Origin: an uncultured Clostridia bacterium
GTDB taxonomy: Bacteria > Bacillota > Clostridia > Christensenellales > Borkfalkiaceae
NCBI GenBank assembly: GCA_934254755.1
Contig: CAKQMM010000062.1
Span: forward strand, 1 to 6,698
Direction: 5' to 3'
DNA: 6,698 nt
Part shown: positions 1-6,618 of the stretch, piece after piece
Layout of the letters: the number at the start of each line of letters is the position of its first letter
Position numbering within the stretch: position 1 is the first letter of the stretch
Made by a program: the position numbers and the translations under genes
The notes under the pieces: model-generated
The model's input: the letters and a program-made list of their open reading frames with translations, nothing else
What the model was told of the DNA's origin: nothing
Databases searched by the model: none

Positions 1-426
1 GAATTTTTTATCTCCGTTGACGGTAAGCGTTTCTAAATCTTCGGTAAAGTCGTTTATAAACTCCACTCCTTGAAGGTTGATTTTATAAACGTCGTACTTA
101 CCCTGGCACTCTATGCCGATAGGGTAAATATTGTCGGCGTTGATTCTGTGCTCTTTTTTAAGTTGATTGAAGCTATACGTGTCGCACGGCTTTAAAAAGA
201 CGAGAATTTTGCCCTCTTTTTTGCTTTCCTTTACCAAGTATTTGGAAAGGTTCGCGCCGCAAAAACCGTTGTAAACGAAGTCTTTGAGCTCGTCTTTACT
301 ATTGAACACGGCGGGGGAGGGGTCGTAGCAAAAATCGCCTTTCTTCCAGCCGAGCACCCTTTGAACGGTGCCGTTATCTAAAAGTTCGCAAGCCTTGGAT
401 ATAAGCTTTTTTTCTAATTCTTGCAT
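1..426 (-). CDS. FlxB-like iron-sulfur electron-transfer protein, N-terminal part (cut by window edge)
   Basis: An open frame of 142 codons starts at ATG 426 and runs off the left edge without a stop, so only the N-terminal part is visible. An internal strand-helix segment reads LVFLKPCDTYSF (Cys81 in KPCD, about residue 79-82), followed by a helix and IGIECQGK (Cys107). This pattern recalls the 'KGCDSR...IGxxCxG' region of FrhB/FlxB-like proteins, which usually carry 4Fe-4S dicluster motifs further downstream; none is visible here. The start is supported by a GGAGG seven bases upstream. It overlaps the end of the MvhD/FlxD gene by 13 nt, so it is almost certainly in the hdr operon. In Flx-Hdr systems such proteins relay electrons between the NAD(P)H-oxidising FlxA and the Hdr core. 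A MetV-like subunit (as in MetFV-HdrABC-MvhD loci) is the main alternative, but the visible N-terminus does not look like it. The family call is from remembered motifs and is moderate; the existence of the gene is near certain. Confidence 0.6.
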   Translation of the reverse strand, partial: MQELEKKLISKACELLDNGTVQRVLGWKKGDFCYDPSPAVFNSKDELKDFVYNGFCGANLSKYLVKESKKEGKILVFLKPCDTYSFNQLKKEHRINADNIYPIGIECQGKYDVYKINLQGVEFINDFTEDLETLTVNGDKKF

Positions 427-854
427 CTTAAATCCTCCAAACGCTTGTTTTCGCCGAGTTCGCAAATGGTTTTAGCGAAGTCGTTCATAACCTGAGAGAA
501 TTTCGCGCCTTCGGCGGCGGAAACCCACTCGACGCGCGTCCTTTCGCGCTCTATCCCTAAATAGTCGAGCATGCTGAACAATAAAGACGTCCTTCTTCTC
601 GCGTAGTAGTTACCGGTCGTATAGTGGCAGTCGCCGGGGTGGCAACCGCAGATTATAACGCCGTCCGCGCCGCGCTCGAACGCTTTCAATATGAAGGTGG
701 GGTTTACCCTGCACGAGCAAGGCACCCTTATTATCTTGACGTTCGCGGGGTAGCTTAACCTTGACGAACCCGCTAAGTCCGCGCCCGCGTAACTGCACCA
801 GTTGCAGCAAAACGCGACTATAAGCGGCGTGTATTCTTTATTTATCTCTTGCAT
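414..854 (-). CDS. mvhD: MvhD/FlxD-type iron-sulfur subunit linking the electron donor module to HdrA
   Basis: This 146-aa protein has the full signature of the MvhD/FlxD family (often annotated 'hydrogenase iron-sulfur subunit'): AFCCNWCSYAGADLAG at residues 14-29 (Cys16, 17, 20), RVPCSCRV at 43-50 (Cys46, Cys48) and CGCHPGDCHY at 69-78 (Cys71, Cys76). Family members bind a 2Fe-2S cluster and carry electrons from a hydrogenase, formate dehydrogenase or FlxABC module into HdrA; they are cytoplasmic. The length is normal. Two cysteines look additional to the pattern I remember: Cys48, where Gly is usual (CSGRV), and Cys69 before GCHPGDC. The gene overlaps hdrA by 13 nt upstream and the FlxB-like gene by 13 nt downstream. 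No hydrogenase large or small subunit is in the window, so a Flx-type role (FlxD) is more likely than a true MvhD role. The family call is very secure; the partner is inferred. Confidence 0.93.
   Translation of the reverse strand: MQEINKEYTPLIVAFCCNWCSYAGADLAGSSRLSYPANVKIIRVPCSCRVNPTFILKAFERGADGVIICGCHPGDCHYTTGNYYARRRTSLLFSMLDYLGIERERTRVEWVSAAEGAKFSQVMNDFAKTICELGENKRLEDLRCKN
434..438 (-). promoter_or_regulatory. Shine-Dalgarno site of the FlxB-like gene, inside mvhD
   Basis: GGAGG on the minus strand lies within the last codons of mvhD, seven bases before ATG 426. It fixes the start of the truncated gene and suggests that translation of the two genes is coupled, because the downstream start sits inside the upstream reading frame. 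Confidence 0.75.
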
Positions 855-2833
855 ATAGCGTCAACCTCCGCCATAATTTGTTTGTTGCTGAACCCTTTCA
901 GATCCATTGCGCCGCTGGGGCAGGCAACCGTACATGCGCCGCAGCCCTGGCAGACCGCTTCGTTTACGCTTGCAACGCGCCTTACTTCCGTTCTGCCGCC
1001 GCCTAAGCGGAATTCCTTATCCATATAGGTAATAGCGCCGTAGGGGCAAACCTTTTCGCAAACCGAGCAGCCCGTGCAGAGCATCTCGTCGCTGTGAGCG
1101 GTACAAGCGTTGCATTTAAGCTTGTCTTTCGCAAGTAAGCCTATAACCTTTGCCGCGCATGCGCTCGCCTGCGATACCGTTTCGGGTATGTCTTTTGGTC
1201 CTTGGCATACGCCCGATAAGAATATGCCCGCCGTGGGGCTTTCAACGGGGCGAAGTTTTGCGTGCGCTTCGGTTAAGAAGTTGTTCGTGTCTATGCTCGT
1301 CGTTAAAAGGGTAGCGATGCGCCTTACCGACGGGTTCGGCTCTATCGCCGCAGCCAAAACGACTAAGTCGCTCTCGATGACAATCTGCTTATTATCGAGC
1401 AAGTCGCTCCCCTGAACCATAAGTTTGCCGTTTTGCTCGTACACTTTGCCGACCATACCTTTTATATAATCGACGCCGTACTGTTCGACCGCGCGGCGAT
1501 AGAACTCGTCGTAGTTCTTGCCGGGCGTTCTTACGTCTATATAGAAAACGTGGACTTCGGTGTTAGGATATTTTTCACGGATAAGCATTGCGTGCTTAGC
1601 GGTGTACATACAGCAAATTTTGCTGCAATAGGGCTTGCCGCAACCCGACACGTCTCTTGAACCGACGCATTGAATAAAGGTGATAACCTTGGGTTCTTTT
1701 CCGTCGGACGGGCGGACTAAGTGACCGCTCGTGGGTCCCGCCGCGTTCATAAGCCTTTCGAGTTCGAGCGACGTAACCACGTCTTTATTGTTCGAGTAGC
1801 CGAACTCTTCAAAGTGTTCAAGGCTTATCGGCTTATAACCCGTCGCGACGACTATCGCGCCGTACTCTCTTTCGACGAACTCGTCTTTCTGCGTATAGTC
1901 TATCGCTTTAACCTGACAGTTCATCGCGCAAAGCCCGCACTTGCCGTTTTTGATTTTCAAGCACTCTTTCGGGTCGATTATCGCAACGTTGGGAATAGCT
2001 TGCGCGAAAGGTATATAAATCGCCGTGCGCTTGTTTAAGCCCATGTTGAATTCGTTAAGACCTTTTTTAGACGGGCACTTTTGCATACAAACGCCGCAAC
2101 CCGTGCACTTTTTCTCGTCGACGAACCTTGCTTTTCTTCTTATTTTGACTTTAAAGTTACCGACGAAGCCTTTAACGTCTTCGATTTCGCTGAAAGTCAT
2201 GATATCTATCTTTTCGTTTTGCGCGCAGTCAACCATTTTGGGGGTTAAAATACACGCCGCGCAGTCGAGGGTGGGGAAGGTTTTATCGAGCTTAGCCATA
2301 TTGCCGCCGATGGTGGGCGCGCTTTCGACTATATCCACCTCAAACCCCGCTTCCGCTATATCGAGCGCGGACTGTATGCCCGCAATACCGCCGCCTATTA
2401 CGAGCGCGCGCTTTATAACCGCGCTTTCGCCGCTCGTTAAAGGCGCGTTGAGTTTAAGCTTTGCTATCGCGCTTCTTCCTAAAATTATCGCCTTTTCGGT
2501 CGCTTCTTCGATATCTTTATGTATCCAGGAACACTGTTCGCGAATGTTTGCGATTTCGACCATATAGGGGTTAAGCCCCGCAGACTCAGCAGTCTTTCTG
2601 AAAGTCGCCTCGTGCATCCTCGGCGAGCACGAGCATATAACCACGCCCGTCAAACCGTGTTCTTTTATAGCGTTCCTTACAAGCGCCTGCCCGTTTTCGG
2701 AACACATATACTGATAAGTTTCGGATACGACTACGCCGGGTTCCATTCTTAACGTTTCGGCAACGCGTTTAACGTCAACCGTCGCCGCGATGTTGGAACC
2801 GCACCAACACACAAATACTCCGATCTTTTGCAT
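842..2833 (-). CDS. hdrA: Heterodisulfide reductase subunit A (HdrA), flavin-based electron-bifurcating core
   Basis: HdrA is the FAD-containing core that splits electron pairs between a high-potential path (HdrBC) and a low-potential path (ferredoxin). The 663 residues match full-length methanogen-type HdrA. In order: an N-terminal cysteine domain (Cys9, Cys11, Cys44, Cys68, Cys70, Cys101); an FAD-binding Rossmann motif GGGIAG at 147-152 with acidic Glu170 at the end of the second strand; DCAACILTPKM at 190-200; an inserted ferredoxin motif CTGCGVCMQKCP at 243-254; cysteines 291, 299, 302 and 306; CVGSRD at 389-394 followed by Cys398, 403, 407 and 408; and two C-terminal 4Fe-4S motifs at 586-597 and 628-639. 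All expected motifs are present and there is no in-frame stop, so no selenocysteine is implied. The ATG is preceded by AAGGAG nine bases upstream, which overlaps the hdrC stop. The neighbours hdrB, hdrC and mvhD complete the core. Donor and acceptor cannot be read from this subunit. Confidence 0.96.
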   Translation of the reverse strand: MQKIGVFVCWCGSNIAATVDVKRVAETLRMEPGVVVSETYQYMCSENGQALVRNAIKEHGLTGVVICSCSPRMHEATFRKTAESAGLNPYMVEIANIREQCSWIHKDIEEATEKAIILGRSAIAKLKLNAPLTSGESAVIKRALVIGGGIAGIQSALDIAEAGFEVDIVESAPTIGGNMAKLDKTFPTLDCAACILTPKMVDCAQNEKIDIMTFSEIEDVKGFVGNFKVKIRRKARFVDEKKCTGCGVCMQKCPSKKGLNEFNMGLNKRTAIYIPFAQAIPNVAIIDPKECLKIKNGKCGLCAMNCQVKAIDYTQKDEFVEREYGAIVVATGYKPISLEHFEEFGYSNNKDVVTSLELERLMNAAGPTSGHLVRPSDGKEPKVITFIQCVGSRDVSGCGKPYCSKICCMYTAKHAMLIREKYPNTEVHVFYIDVRTPGKNYDEFYRRAVEQYGVDYIKGMVGKVYEQNGKLMVQGSDLLDNKQIVIESDLVVLAAAIEPNPSVRRIATLLTTSIDTNNFLTEAHAKLRPVESPTAGIFLSGVCQGPKDIPETVSQASACAAKVIGLLAKDKLKCNACTAHSDEMLCTGCSVCEKVCPYGAITYMDKEFRLGGGRTEVRRVASVNEAVCQGCGACTVACPSGAMDLKGFSNKQIMAEVDAICKR
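865..869 (-). promoter_or_regulatory. Shine-Dalgarno site of mvhD, inside the hdrA 3' end
   Basis: GGAGG on the minus strand, inside the last codons of hdrA, lies ten bases before ATG 854. It supports the ATG that overlaps the hdrA stop (842-844) by 13 nt as the real start of mvhD and suggests translational coupling. Confidence 0.65.
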
Positions 2834-2845
2834 AGTTTTCTCTCC

Positions 2846-3232
2846 TTACTTGTTGAATTTCCTGAACATGCTGACGAGCAGTTGTTGCGGGACGGTTTCG
2901 TCTATCATCTGCGGAATTTCTTCTGCGTGAACGCGGTTTTCGCCCTGCATTCTTATAACTTCCTGCCTTACCGCTTCTATAACCGCCGCGGGCGCAACGC
3001 CGCGCGGACATCTTTCGACGCACGCGAAACAGCTTAAGCACGTAAACAGCGATTTCGAGTTCATAAGTTTATCCACCTCGCCCTTTTCTATATAAGAAAC
3101 GAACTGGTGGGGTTTTATATCCATATCGGCATACGCGGGGCATCTACCCGAACATTTGCCGCACTTCATGCACTTTCTCGGCTCGGTGCCGCTTCTTTCT
3201 TTAATAAGCCTTGCTTGTTCGATTTTATCCAT
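2846..3232 (-). CDS. hdrC: Heterodisulfide reductase subunit C (HdrC), two 4Fe-4S ferredoxin-like subunit
   Basis: HdrC passes electrons from HdrA to the catalytic HdrB. The 128-aa protein has two classical motifs: CMKCGKCSGRCP at residues 21-32 (Cys21, 24, 27, 31) and CLSCFACVERCP at 65-76 (Cys65, 68, 71, 75). These bind two 4Fe-4S clusters. The C-terminal tail (VPQQLLVSMFRKF, about 114-126) resembles the conserved end of bacterial HdrC, so the protein appears complete although shorter than methanogen HdrC. No membrane segment is seen, so it is soluble and not the membrane HdrDE type. It starts two bases after the hdrB stop and ends 12 nt before hdrA. The order hdrB-hdrC-hdrA puts B first. 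A generic 4Fe-4S dicluster protein would be the alternative by sequence alone, but the context settles it. Confidence 0.93.
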   Translation of the reverse strand: MDKIEQARLIKERSGTEPRKCMKCGKCSGRCPAYADMDIKPHQFVSYIEKGEVDKLMNSKSLFTCLSCFACVERCPRGVAPAAVIEAVRQEVIRMQGENRVHAEEIPQMIDETVPQQLLVSMFRKFNK

Positions 3233-3234
3233 AC

Positions 3235-4017
3235 TTACTCCTTAACGCCGAGCGCGGTAGCCAAAAGTTCGGTAAAATAGTAAACGTTCATTTGGTGTTT
3301 GCCGTTTTCGTTTAAATTGTACATGCAAAGGGGGCAAGCGGTGACGAGCATATCGGCGCCTTTATCTTTTGCGGAGTCGATAATTTTGCCGCACCTCGCT
3401 TCCGCCAAAGCCTTATCGGCTGCAGAAACGTACGCGCCGCAGCACTCGTTACGCATACCGTAAATAACGGGTGTGCCGCCGATTGCCGTAATAAAGTCTT
3501 CGATAATCTTCGGGTTTTCGGGGTTATCGAACTTCAAAACGTTCGACGGGCGAAGCAACAAGCAACCGTAATACGCGCCGATTTTTACGCCCTTGAAAGG
3601 TTTGACGACCTTTTCTTTAATCTTATCGAAGCCTACGTAGTCGCGCAGAAGTTCAAGGTAGTGTATAACTTCCGTTTCGCCGTTATAAGGCGTTTCGAGC
3701 GCTAAATAATTGTTAGCTTTTAAGTTAATGTTCGCGTCGTTTTTCATATCGTCGTTGACGCGTTTTATAACGTTGTAGCACGCCGAGCAAAGGGTTAAAA
3801 GTTTGCCGCCCTCGTCGCGGGCGTTTGCAAGCGTTCTGACGGCGGAAAGTTTGGTGGCGACTTCGTCGCGCGCGACGGGATAAACCGCGCCGCAGCACTG
3901 CCATTCTTTGAGTTCTTCAAAGTCAACGCCCAACGCTTCGAGCGATTTTCTGCCGTAAATATCTAATTCTTTCGCCTTAGTTTTAAGGGTACAGCCCGGA
4001 TAATAACTGAATTTCAT
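3235..4017 (-). CDS. hdrB: Heterodisulfide reductase subunit B (HdrB), catalytic CCG-domain subunit
   Basis: HdrB is the site where disulfides are reduced in methanogens, using two noncubane 4Fe-4S clusters held by CCG motifs. Both motifs are complete in this 260-aa protein: Cys9, Cys41-Cys42, Cys77 and Cys80 (spacings 31, 34 and 2 residues); and Cys152, Cys192-Cys193, Cys228 and Cys231 (spacings 39, 34 and 2). The N-terminal YYPGCTLKT is typical. Length is normal for a stand-alone HdrB, and no HdrC domain is fused to it. The gene starts 10 nt after the fumC stop, and its AAGGAG ribosome site overlaps that stop, which ties it to the fumC transcript. Intact ligands imply a working disulfide-reductase-type centre. 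In bacteria without coenzyme M and B the substrate is generally unknown; DsrC-like proteins are proposed in sulfate reducers, and no DsrC gene is visible here. Confidence 0.95.
   Translation of the reverse strand: MKFSYYPGCTLKTKAKELDIYGRKSLEALGVDFEELKEWQCCGAVYPVARDEVATKLSAVRTLANARDEGGKLLTLCSACYNVIKRVNDDMKNDANINLKANNYLALETPYNGETEVIHYLELLRDYVGFDKIKEKVVKPFKGVKIGAYYGCLLLRPSNVLKFDNPENPKIIEDFITAIGGTPVIYGMRNECCGAYVSAADKALAEARCGKIIDSAKDKGADMLVTACPLCMYNLNENGKHQMNVYYFTELLATALGVKE
3239..3243 (-). promoter_or_regulatory. Shine-Dalgarno site of hdrC formed by the last hdrB codons
   Basis: The minus strand reads AAGGAG across the final Lys and Glu codons of hdrB, just before its TAA and six bases before ATG 3232. 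The ribosome site of hdrC is therefore inside the coding end of hdrB, favouring coupled, stoichiometric production of the two subunits. Confidence 0.7.
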
Positions 4018-4027
4018 TATCTTCTCC

Positions 4028-5392
4028 TTACACCATTTGTTCGGGGTGGAAAACCTTATCGAACTCTTCTTCCGTTAAAAATCCGAGTTCTACGCACGCT
4101 TTTTTAAGGCTGATATTTTCTTTATAAGCCTTTTTAGCCGTCTTTGCCGCGTTTTCGTATCCGATATAGGGGTTAAGCGCGGTGACGAGCATAAGCGAGT
4201 TGTGAAGATTGTGTTCCATTTTGTCTTTGTTTGCGGTTATGCCGGATACGCAGTGGTCGTTAAACGACTTGATGCCGTCCGCAAGAAGCCTTGCCGATTG
4301 CAAAAAGTTATAAATTATAACGGGCATAAACACGTTAAGTTCAAAGTTCCCCTGCGAAGCCGCCATGCCGACCGCCGTATCGTTGCCGATAACCTGAACC
4401 GCAACCATCGTCATAGATTCGCACTGGGTGGGGTTCACTTTGCCGGGCATAATGGAGCTTCCCGGTTCGTTTTCGGGGATGTGTATTTCGCCTAAGCCGC
4501 AGCGGGGACCCGAAGCGAGCCAACGCACGTCGTTAGCTATCTTCATAAGGTCGCACGCTAAAGCTTTAAGCGCGCCGTGAGCGAACACGAGCTCGTCTTT
4601 CGCGGTCAAGCTGTGGAATTTGTTTTCCGCGGTGACGAATTTTTTACCCGTTATTTTGCTGACTTCTTCCGCAACGCCTTCGGCAAAGCCTTTGGGCGCG
4701 TTAAGCCCCGTGCCTACCGCCGTGCCGCCGAGCGCGAGTTCTTTTAAACCTTTAAGGGAAAGTTCAAGCATCCCTTTGGTCTTTTCTATCATTGCGCGCC
4801 AGCCGCTTATTTCTTGCGAAAAACCGATGGGGACTGCGTCCTGCAAGTGCGTTCTGCCGCTCTTTACTATCCCCTCGTTTTCCTTTTCAAGGCGTTTGAA
4901 AGTTTCGATAAGCGTATCCATCGACGGGAAGAGTTTATCCTCTATCGCGATAACCGCCGCGATGTGCATTGCCGTGGGGAAGGTGTCGTTAGAGCTTTGA
5001 CTCTTGTTGATATCGTCGTTGGGGTGCAAAAGTTTTTTGCCCGCTATCTCGTTGCCGCGGTTAGCGATAACTTCGTTCGCGTTCATGTTCGATTGCGTGC
5101 CCGAACCCGTCTGCCATACGACGAGCGGGAAGTTGTCGTTCAGACTTCCCGATATTACTTCTTCGCAAGCCTTTTCGATCGCGCTCAATTTTTCGTCGTC
5201 GATTTTGCCGAGTTTGCGGTTAGCCCTTGCCGCCGCCATCTTCAATATTCCGAAAGCGTGGGTTATTTCGCGCGGCATTATCTCGCCGCCGATTTTAAAG
5301 TTTTCGTAACTTCTTTGGGTTTGCGCCGCCCAGTATTTGTCCGCGGGGACTTTCATTTCGCCCATCGTGTCTTTTTCTATGCGATATTCCAT
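4028..5392 (-). CDS. fumC: Class II fumarate hydratase (fumarase C)
   Basis: Class II fumarase reversibly hydrates fumarate to L-malate in the cytoplasm and needs no iron-sulfur cluster. The 454-aa length is normal. Superfamily landmarks are present in order: GSGTQSNMN at residues 96-104; SSNDTFPT at 133-140; THLQDA at 181-186, with the conserved His182; and the signature [11 protein letters not shown] at 311-321, with the catalytic-loop serines (312, 313), Lys318 and Asn320. The [14 protein letters not shown] and NEVIANR segments favour fumarase over aspartase, argininosuccinate lyase or adenylosuccinate lyase, although aspartase is the close relative to exclude. The start is preceded by AAGGA nine bases upstream. 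The gene probably opens the operon, since 235 nt separate it from mdh and only 10 nt from hdrB. With mdh next door it forms the malate-fumarate branch of the TCA cycle, which many anaerobes run reductively towards fumarate and succinate. Confidence 0.95.
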   Translation of the reverse strand: MEYRIEKDTMGEMKVPADKYWAAQTQRSYENFKIGGEIMPREITHAFGILKMAAARANRKLGKIDDEKLSAIEKACEEVISGSLNDNFPLVVWQTGSGTQSNMNANEVIANRGNEIAGKKLLHPNDDINKSQSSNDTFPTAMHIAAVIAIEDKLFPSMDTLIETFKRLEKENEGIVKSGRTHLQDAVPIGFSQEISGWRAMIEKTKGMLELSLKGLKELALGGTAVGTGLNAPKGFAEGVAEEVSKITGKKFVTAENKFHSLTAKDELVFAHGALKALACDLMKIANDVRWLASGPRCGLGEIHIPENEPGSSIMPGKVNPTQCESMTMVAVQVIGNDTAVGMAASQGNFELNVFMPVIIYNFLQSARLLADGIKSFNDHCVSGITANKDKMEHNLHNSLMLVTALNPYIGYENAAKTAKKAYKENISLKKACVELGFLTEEEFDKVFHPEQMV

Positions 5393-5512
5393 AAGCCGTA
5401 GTCCTTTTTGTTGGTTTTTTATTCCCGCTTTCGGGGCGTTAAAGGTCGCCGCTAATTAAAAAGATAATTTCCTTTTTATAGGCGATTTTTATTCCCCTTT
5501 TTAGCGGGCAAA

Positions 5513-5541
5513 ACCGTAAAGGCGATTTTCGCCTTTACGGT
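5513..5541 (-). terminator. Strong hairpin, probable terminator after mdh
   Basis: A perfect 13-bp inverted repeat, ACCGTAAAGGCGA (5513-5525) and TCGCCTTTACGGT (5529-5541), has a 3-base loop. On the minus strand the stem is followed by TTTT (its first T still paired) and then GCCC, so the U-tract is short for an intrinsic terminator. It lies 86 nt beyond the mdh stop and about 120 nt before fumC. The plus-strand side has no T-run directly after the stem. It could instead be an attenuator in the fumC leader if that promoter is further upstream. Confidence 0.5.
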
Positions 5542-5586
5542 AGAGAGTTTTCAGTCGATTTTTGTCGAACGGGTTTATATGCGGAT

Positions 5587-5606
5587 AAAAGGCTTTAACG
5601 CCTTTT
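5587..5606. terminator. Weak AT-rich hairpin close to the mdh stop
   Basis: AAAAGGC (5587-5593) and GCCTTTT (5600-5606) form a 7-bp stem with a 6-base loop, 21 nt past the mdh stop. The three G-C pairs sit next to the loop and the rest is A-T, giving an A-tract and a T-tract on either strand. It has the shape of a small bidirectional terminator, but the stem is short and its strength is doubtful. Confidence 0.35.
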
Positions 5607-5627
5607 TATAGTCCGCGTCGCCGCCGA

Positions 5628-6578
5628 TTATTTGTTGCAATTTACCTGTGCGATAACCGCTTTCATCGCTTCCGCGCTCGCCTTGAACTTAGCCGCTTCT
5701 TCGTCGGTTAATGCGGGGGTTAAGGTAGCCTTAACGCCGTTTATGCCGATAATTGCGGGGATACTTAAGCAAACGTCGCTTTCGCCGTACTCGCCATTAA
5801 GCATGACGGAAACGCAAAGAACGTTGTCCGCACCGCTTAAAATGCACTTGCAGATGTATGCGACCGCCGCCGCAACGCCGTTGTAGGTCGCGCCCTTTCT
5901 CGAAATGATTACGCCGCCCGATTTTCTTACGAAGTCGATAATTTCGTCTTCGGTGTAATCTTCGGGCAAATCGTCGCCGCGCATAGCCTTTTTGTATTCG
6001 CTTGCGTTTACGCCGCCGATTCTCACCAAGCTCCACGGAATAAACGACGTATCTCCGTGTTCGCCGAATACGTTCGCGTCTATCTGAGCGGGGTTGACTT
6101 TATAAATTTCCGCTAAACGAGCGCGAAGCCTTGCGGTGTCGAGGCTGGTGCCCGAGCCGATAATTCTGTTCTGCGGTATACCCGAAACTTTGTGGAAAGT
6201 ATAAGTTAAAATGTCAACGGGGTTTGCAACCATAACGTATAACGCGTCGGGGCAAACTTTGCTGATTGCGGGAGCGATGCTCTTTATTATGTTGACGTTT
6301 ATTTGCGCAAGGTCGATACGCGACTGACCGGGCTTTCTCGCAACGCCCGAAGTGATGACGACGATGTCGCTCCCCTTAGCGTCTTCATATTCGCCCGCGT
6401 AAACTTTGCAAGGGTTAAGGAAGGGGGTAGCCTGATAAATATCCATGGCTTCGCCGAGAGCCTTGTCTTTGTTTACGTCGATGAAAACGACTTCGGAAGC
6501 AATGCCTTCCGCAACGAGCAGATAACCGATAGAAGAACCTACCGCTCCTGCGCCGATAACTGTAATTTTCTTATTCAT
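5628..6578 (-). CDS. mdh: NAD-dependent malate dehydrogenase of the LDH-like MDH family
   Basis: The enzyme interconverts malate and oxaloacetate with NAD(H) in the cytoplasm. The 316-aa protein has the nucleotide motif GAGAVGSS at residues 9-16, with Asp34 after the second strand (FIDVN), which favours NAD over NADP. Catalytic residues of the L-lactate/malate family are Arg87 (LDH numbering 109), Asp147 (168), Arg150 (171) and His174 (195, in GEHGDTSF). The specificity position (LDH 102) is Arg81 in VARKPGQSR, where lactate dehydrogenases have Gln; Arg at this site is the established mark of malate dehydrogenase. The rest looks LDH-like (GTSLDTARLR, GEHGDT, RKGATYNG), so homology searches may mislabel it L-lactate dehydrogenase. 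AAAGGAG seven bases before the ATG supports the start. It lies 235 nt upstream of fumC, whose substrate-product pair continues the same pathway. Probably transcribed separately from the fumC-hdr run. Confidence 0.88.
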   Translation of the reverse strand: MNKKITVIGAGAVGSSIGYLLVAEGIASEVVFIDVNKDKALGEAMDIYQATPFLNPCKVYAGEYEDAKGSDIVVITSGVARKPGQSRIDLAQINVNIIKSIAPAISKVCPDALYVMVANPVDILTYTFHKVSGIPQNRIIGSGTSLDTARLRARLAEIYKVNPAQIDANVFGEHGDTSFIPWSLVRIGGVNASEYKKAMRGDDLPEDYTEDEIIDFVRKSGGVIISRKGATYNGVAAAVAYICKCILSGADNVLCVSVMLNGEYGESDVCLSIPAIIGINGVKATLTPALTDEEAAKFKASAEAMKAVIAQVNCNK

Positions 6579-6618
6579 AATAATTCTCCTTTTATGTAGA
6601 TTAAAATATTTTTTTATA

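Larger units (their letters stand above)
5393..5627. other. 235-nt intergenic region between mdh and fumC, probable transcript boundary
   Basis: No open frame of note lies here. The region is AT-rich and holds a strong hairpin (5513-5541), a weaker one near the mdh stop (5587-5606) and short direct repeats: CCTTTTTATAG at 5471-5481 and 5601-5611; TTTTTATTCCC at 5416-5426 and 5486-5496; AGGCGATTTT at 5480-5489 and 5520-5529. On the minus strand the sequence TATAAA at 5480-5475 could be a -10 element for fumC, about 83 bases before its ATG, but no good TTGACA lies at the right distance. No Rex-type operator (TTGTGAAnnnnnnTTCACAA) was recognised. The promoter of the fumC-hdr operon is expected here but cannot be placed with confidence. 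Confidence 0.55.

Noticed and set aside
2025..2567. 180-codon open frame on the plus strand inside hdrA
   Set aside because: It is antisense to the strongly supported hdrA, shows no recognisable domain and follows from codon bias in the real gene.
842..2833. Selenocysteine in HdrA, as in some methanogens
   Set aside because: There is no in-frame TGA; the relevant positions are cysteines.
2775..3041. 88-codon minus-strand frame spanning the hdrC/hdrA junction
   Set aside because: Alternative frame of two genes with full cysteine motifs; very basic, low-complexity translation.
4028..5392. Aspartase instead of fumarase
   Set aside because: Same superfamily, but the motif wording and the malate dehydrogenase neighbour favour fumarase; not fully excluded without an alignment.
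4814..5401. 195-codon open frame on the plus strand over fumC
   Set aside because: Antisense shadow of fumC; arginine- and phenylalanine-rich translation with no motif.
5549..5567. TCGA-flanked T-rich segment considered as an operator (for example for Rex)
   Set aside because: The two TCGA elements are self-palindromic and short, and the sequence does not match a Rex-type dyad.
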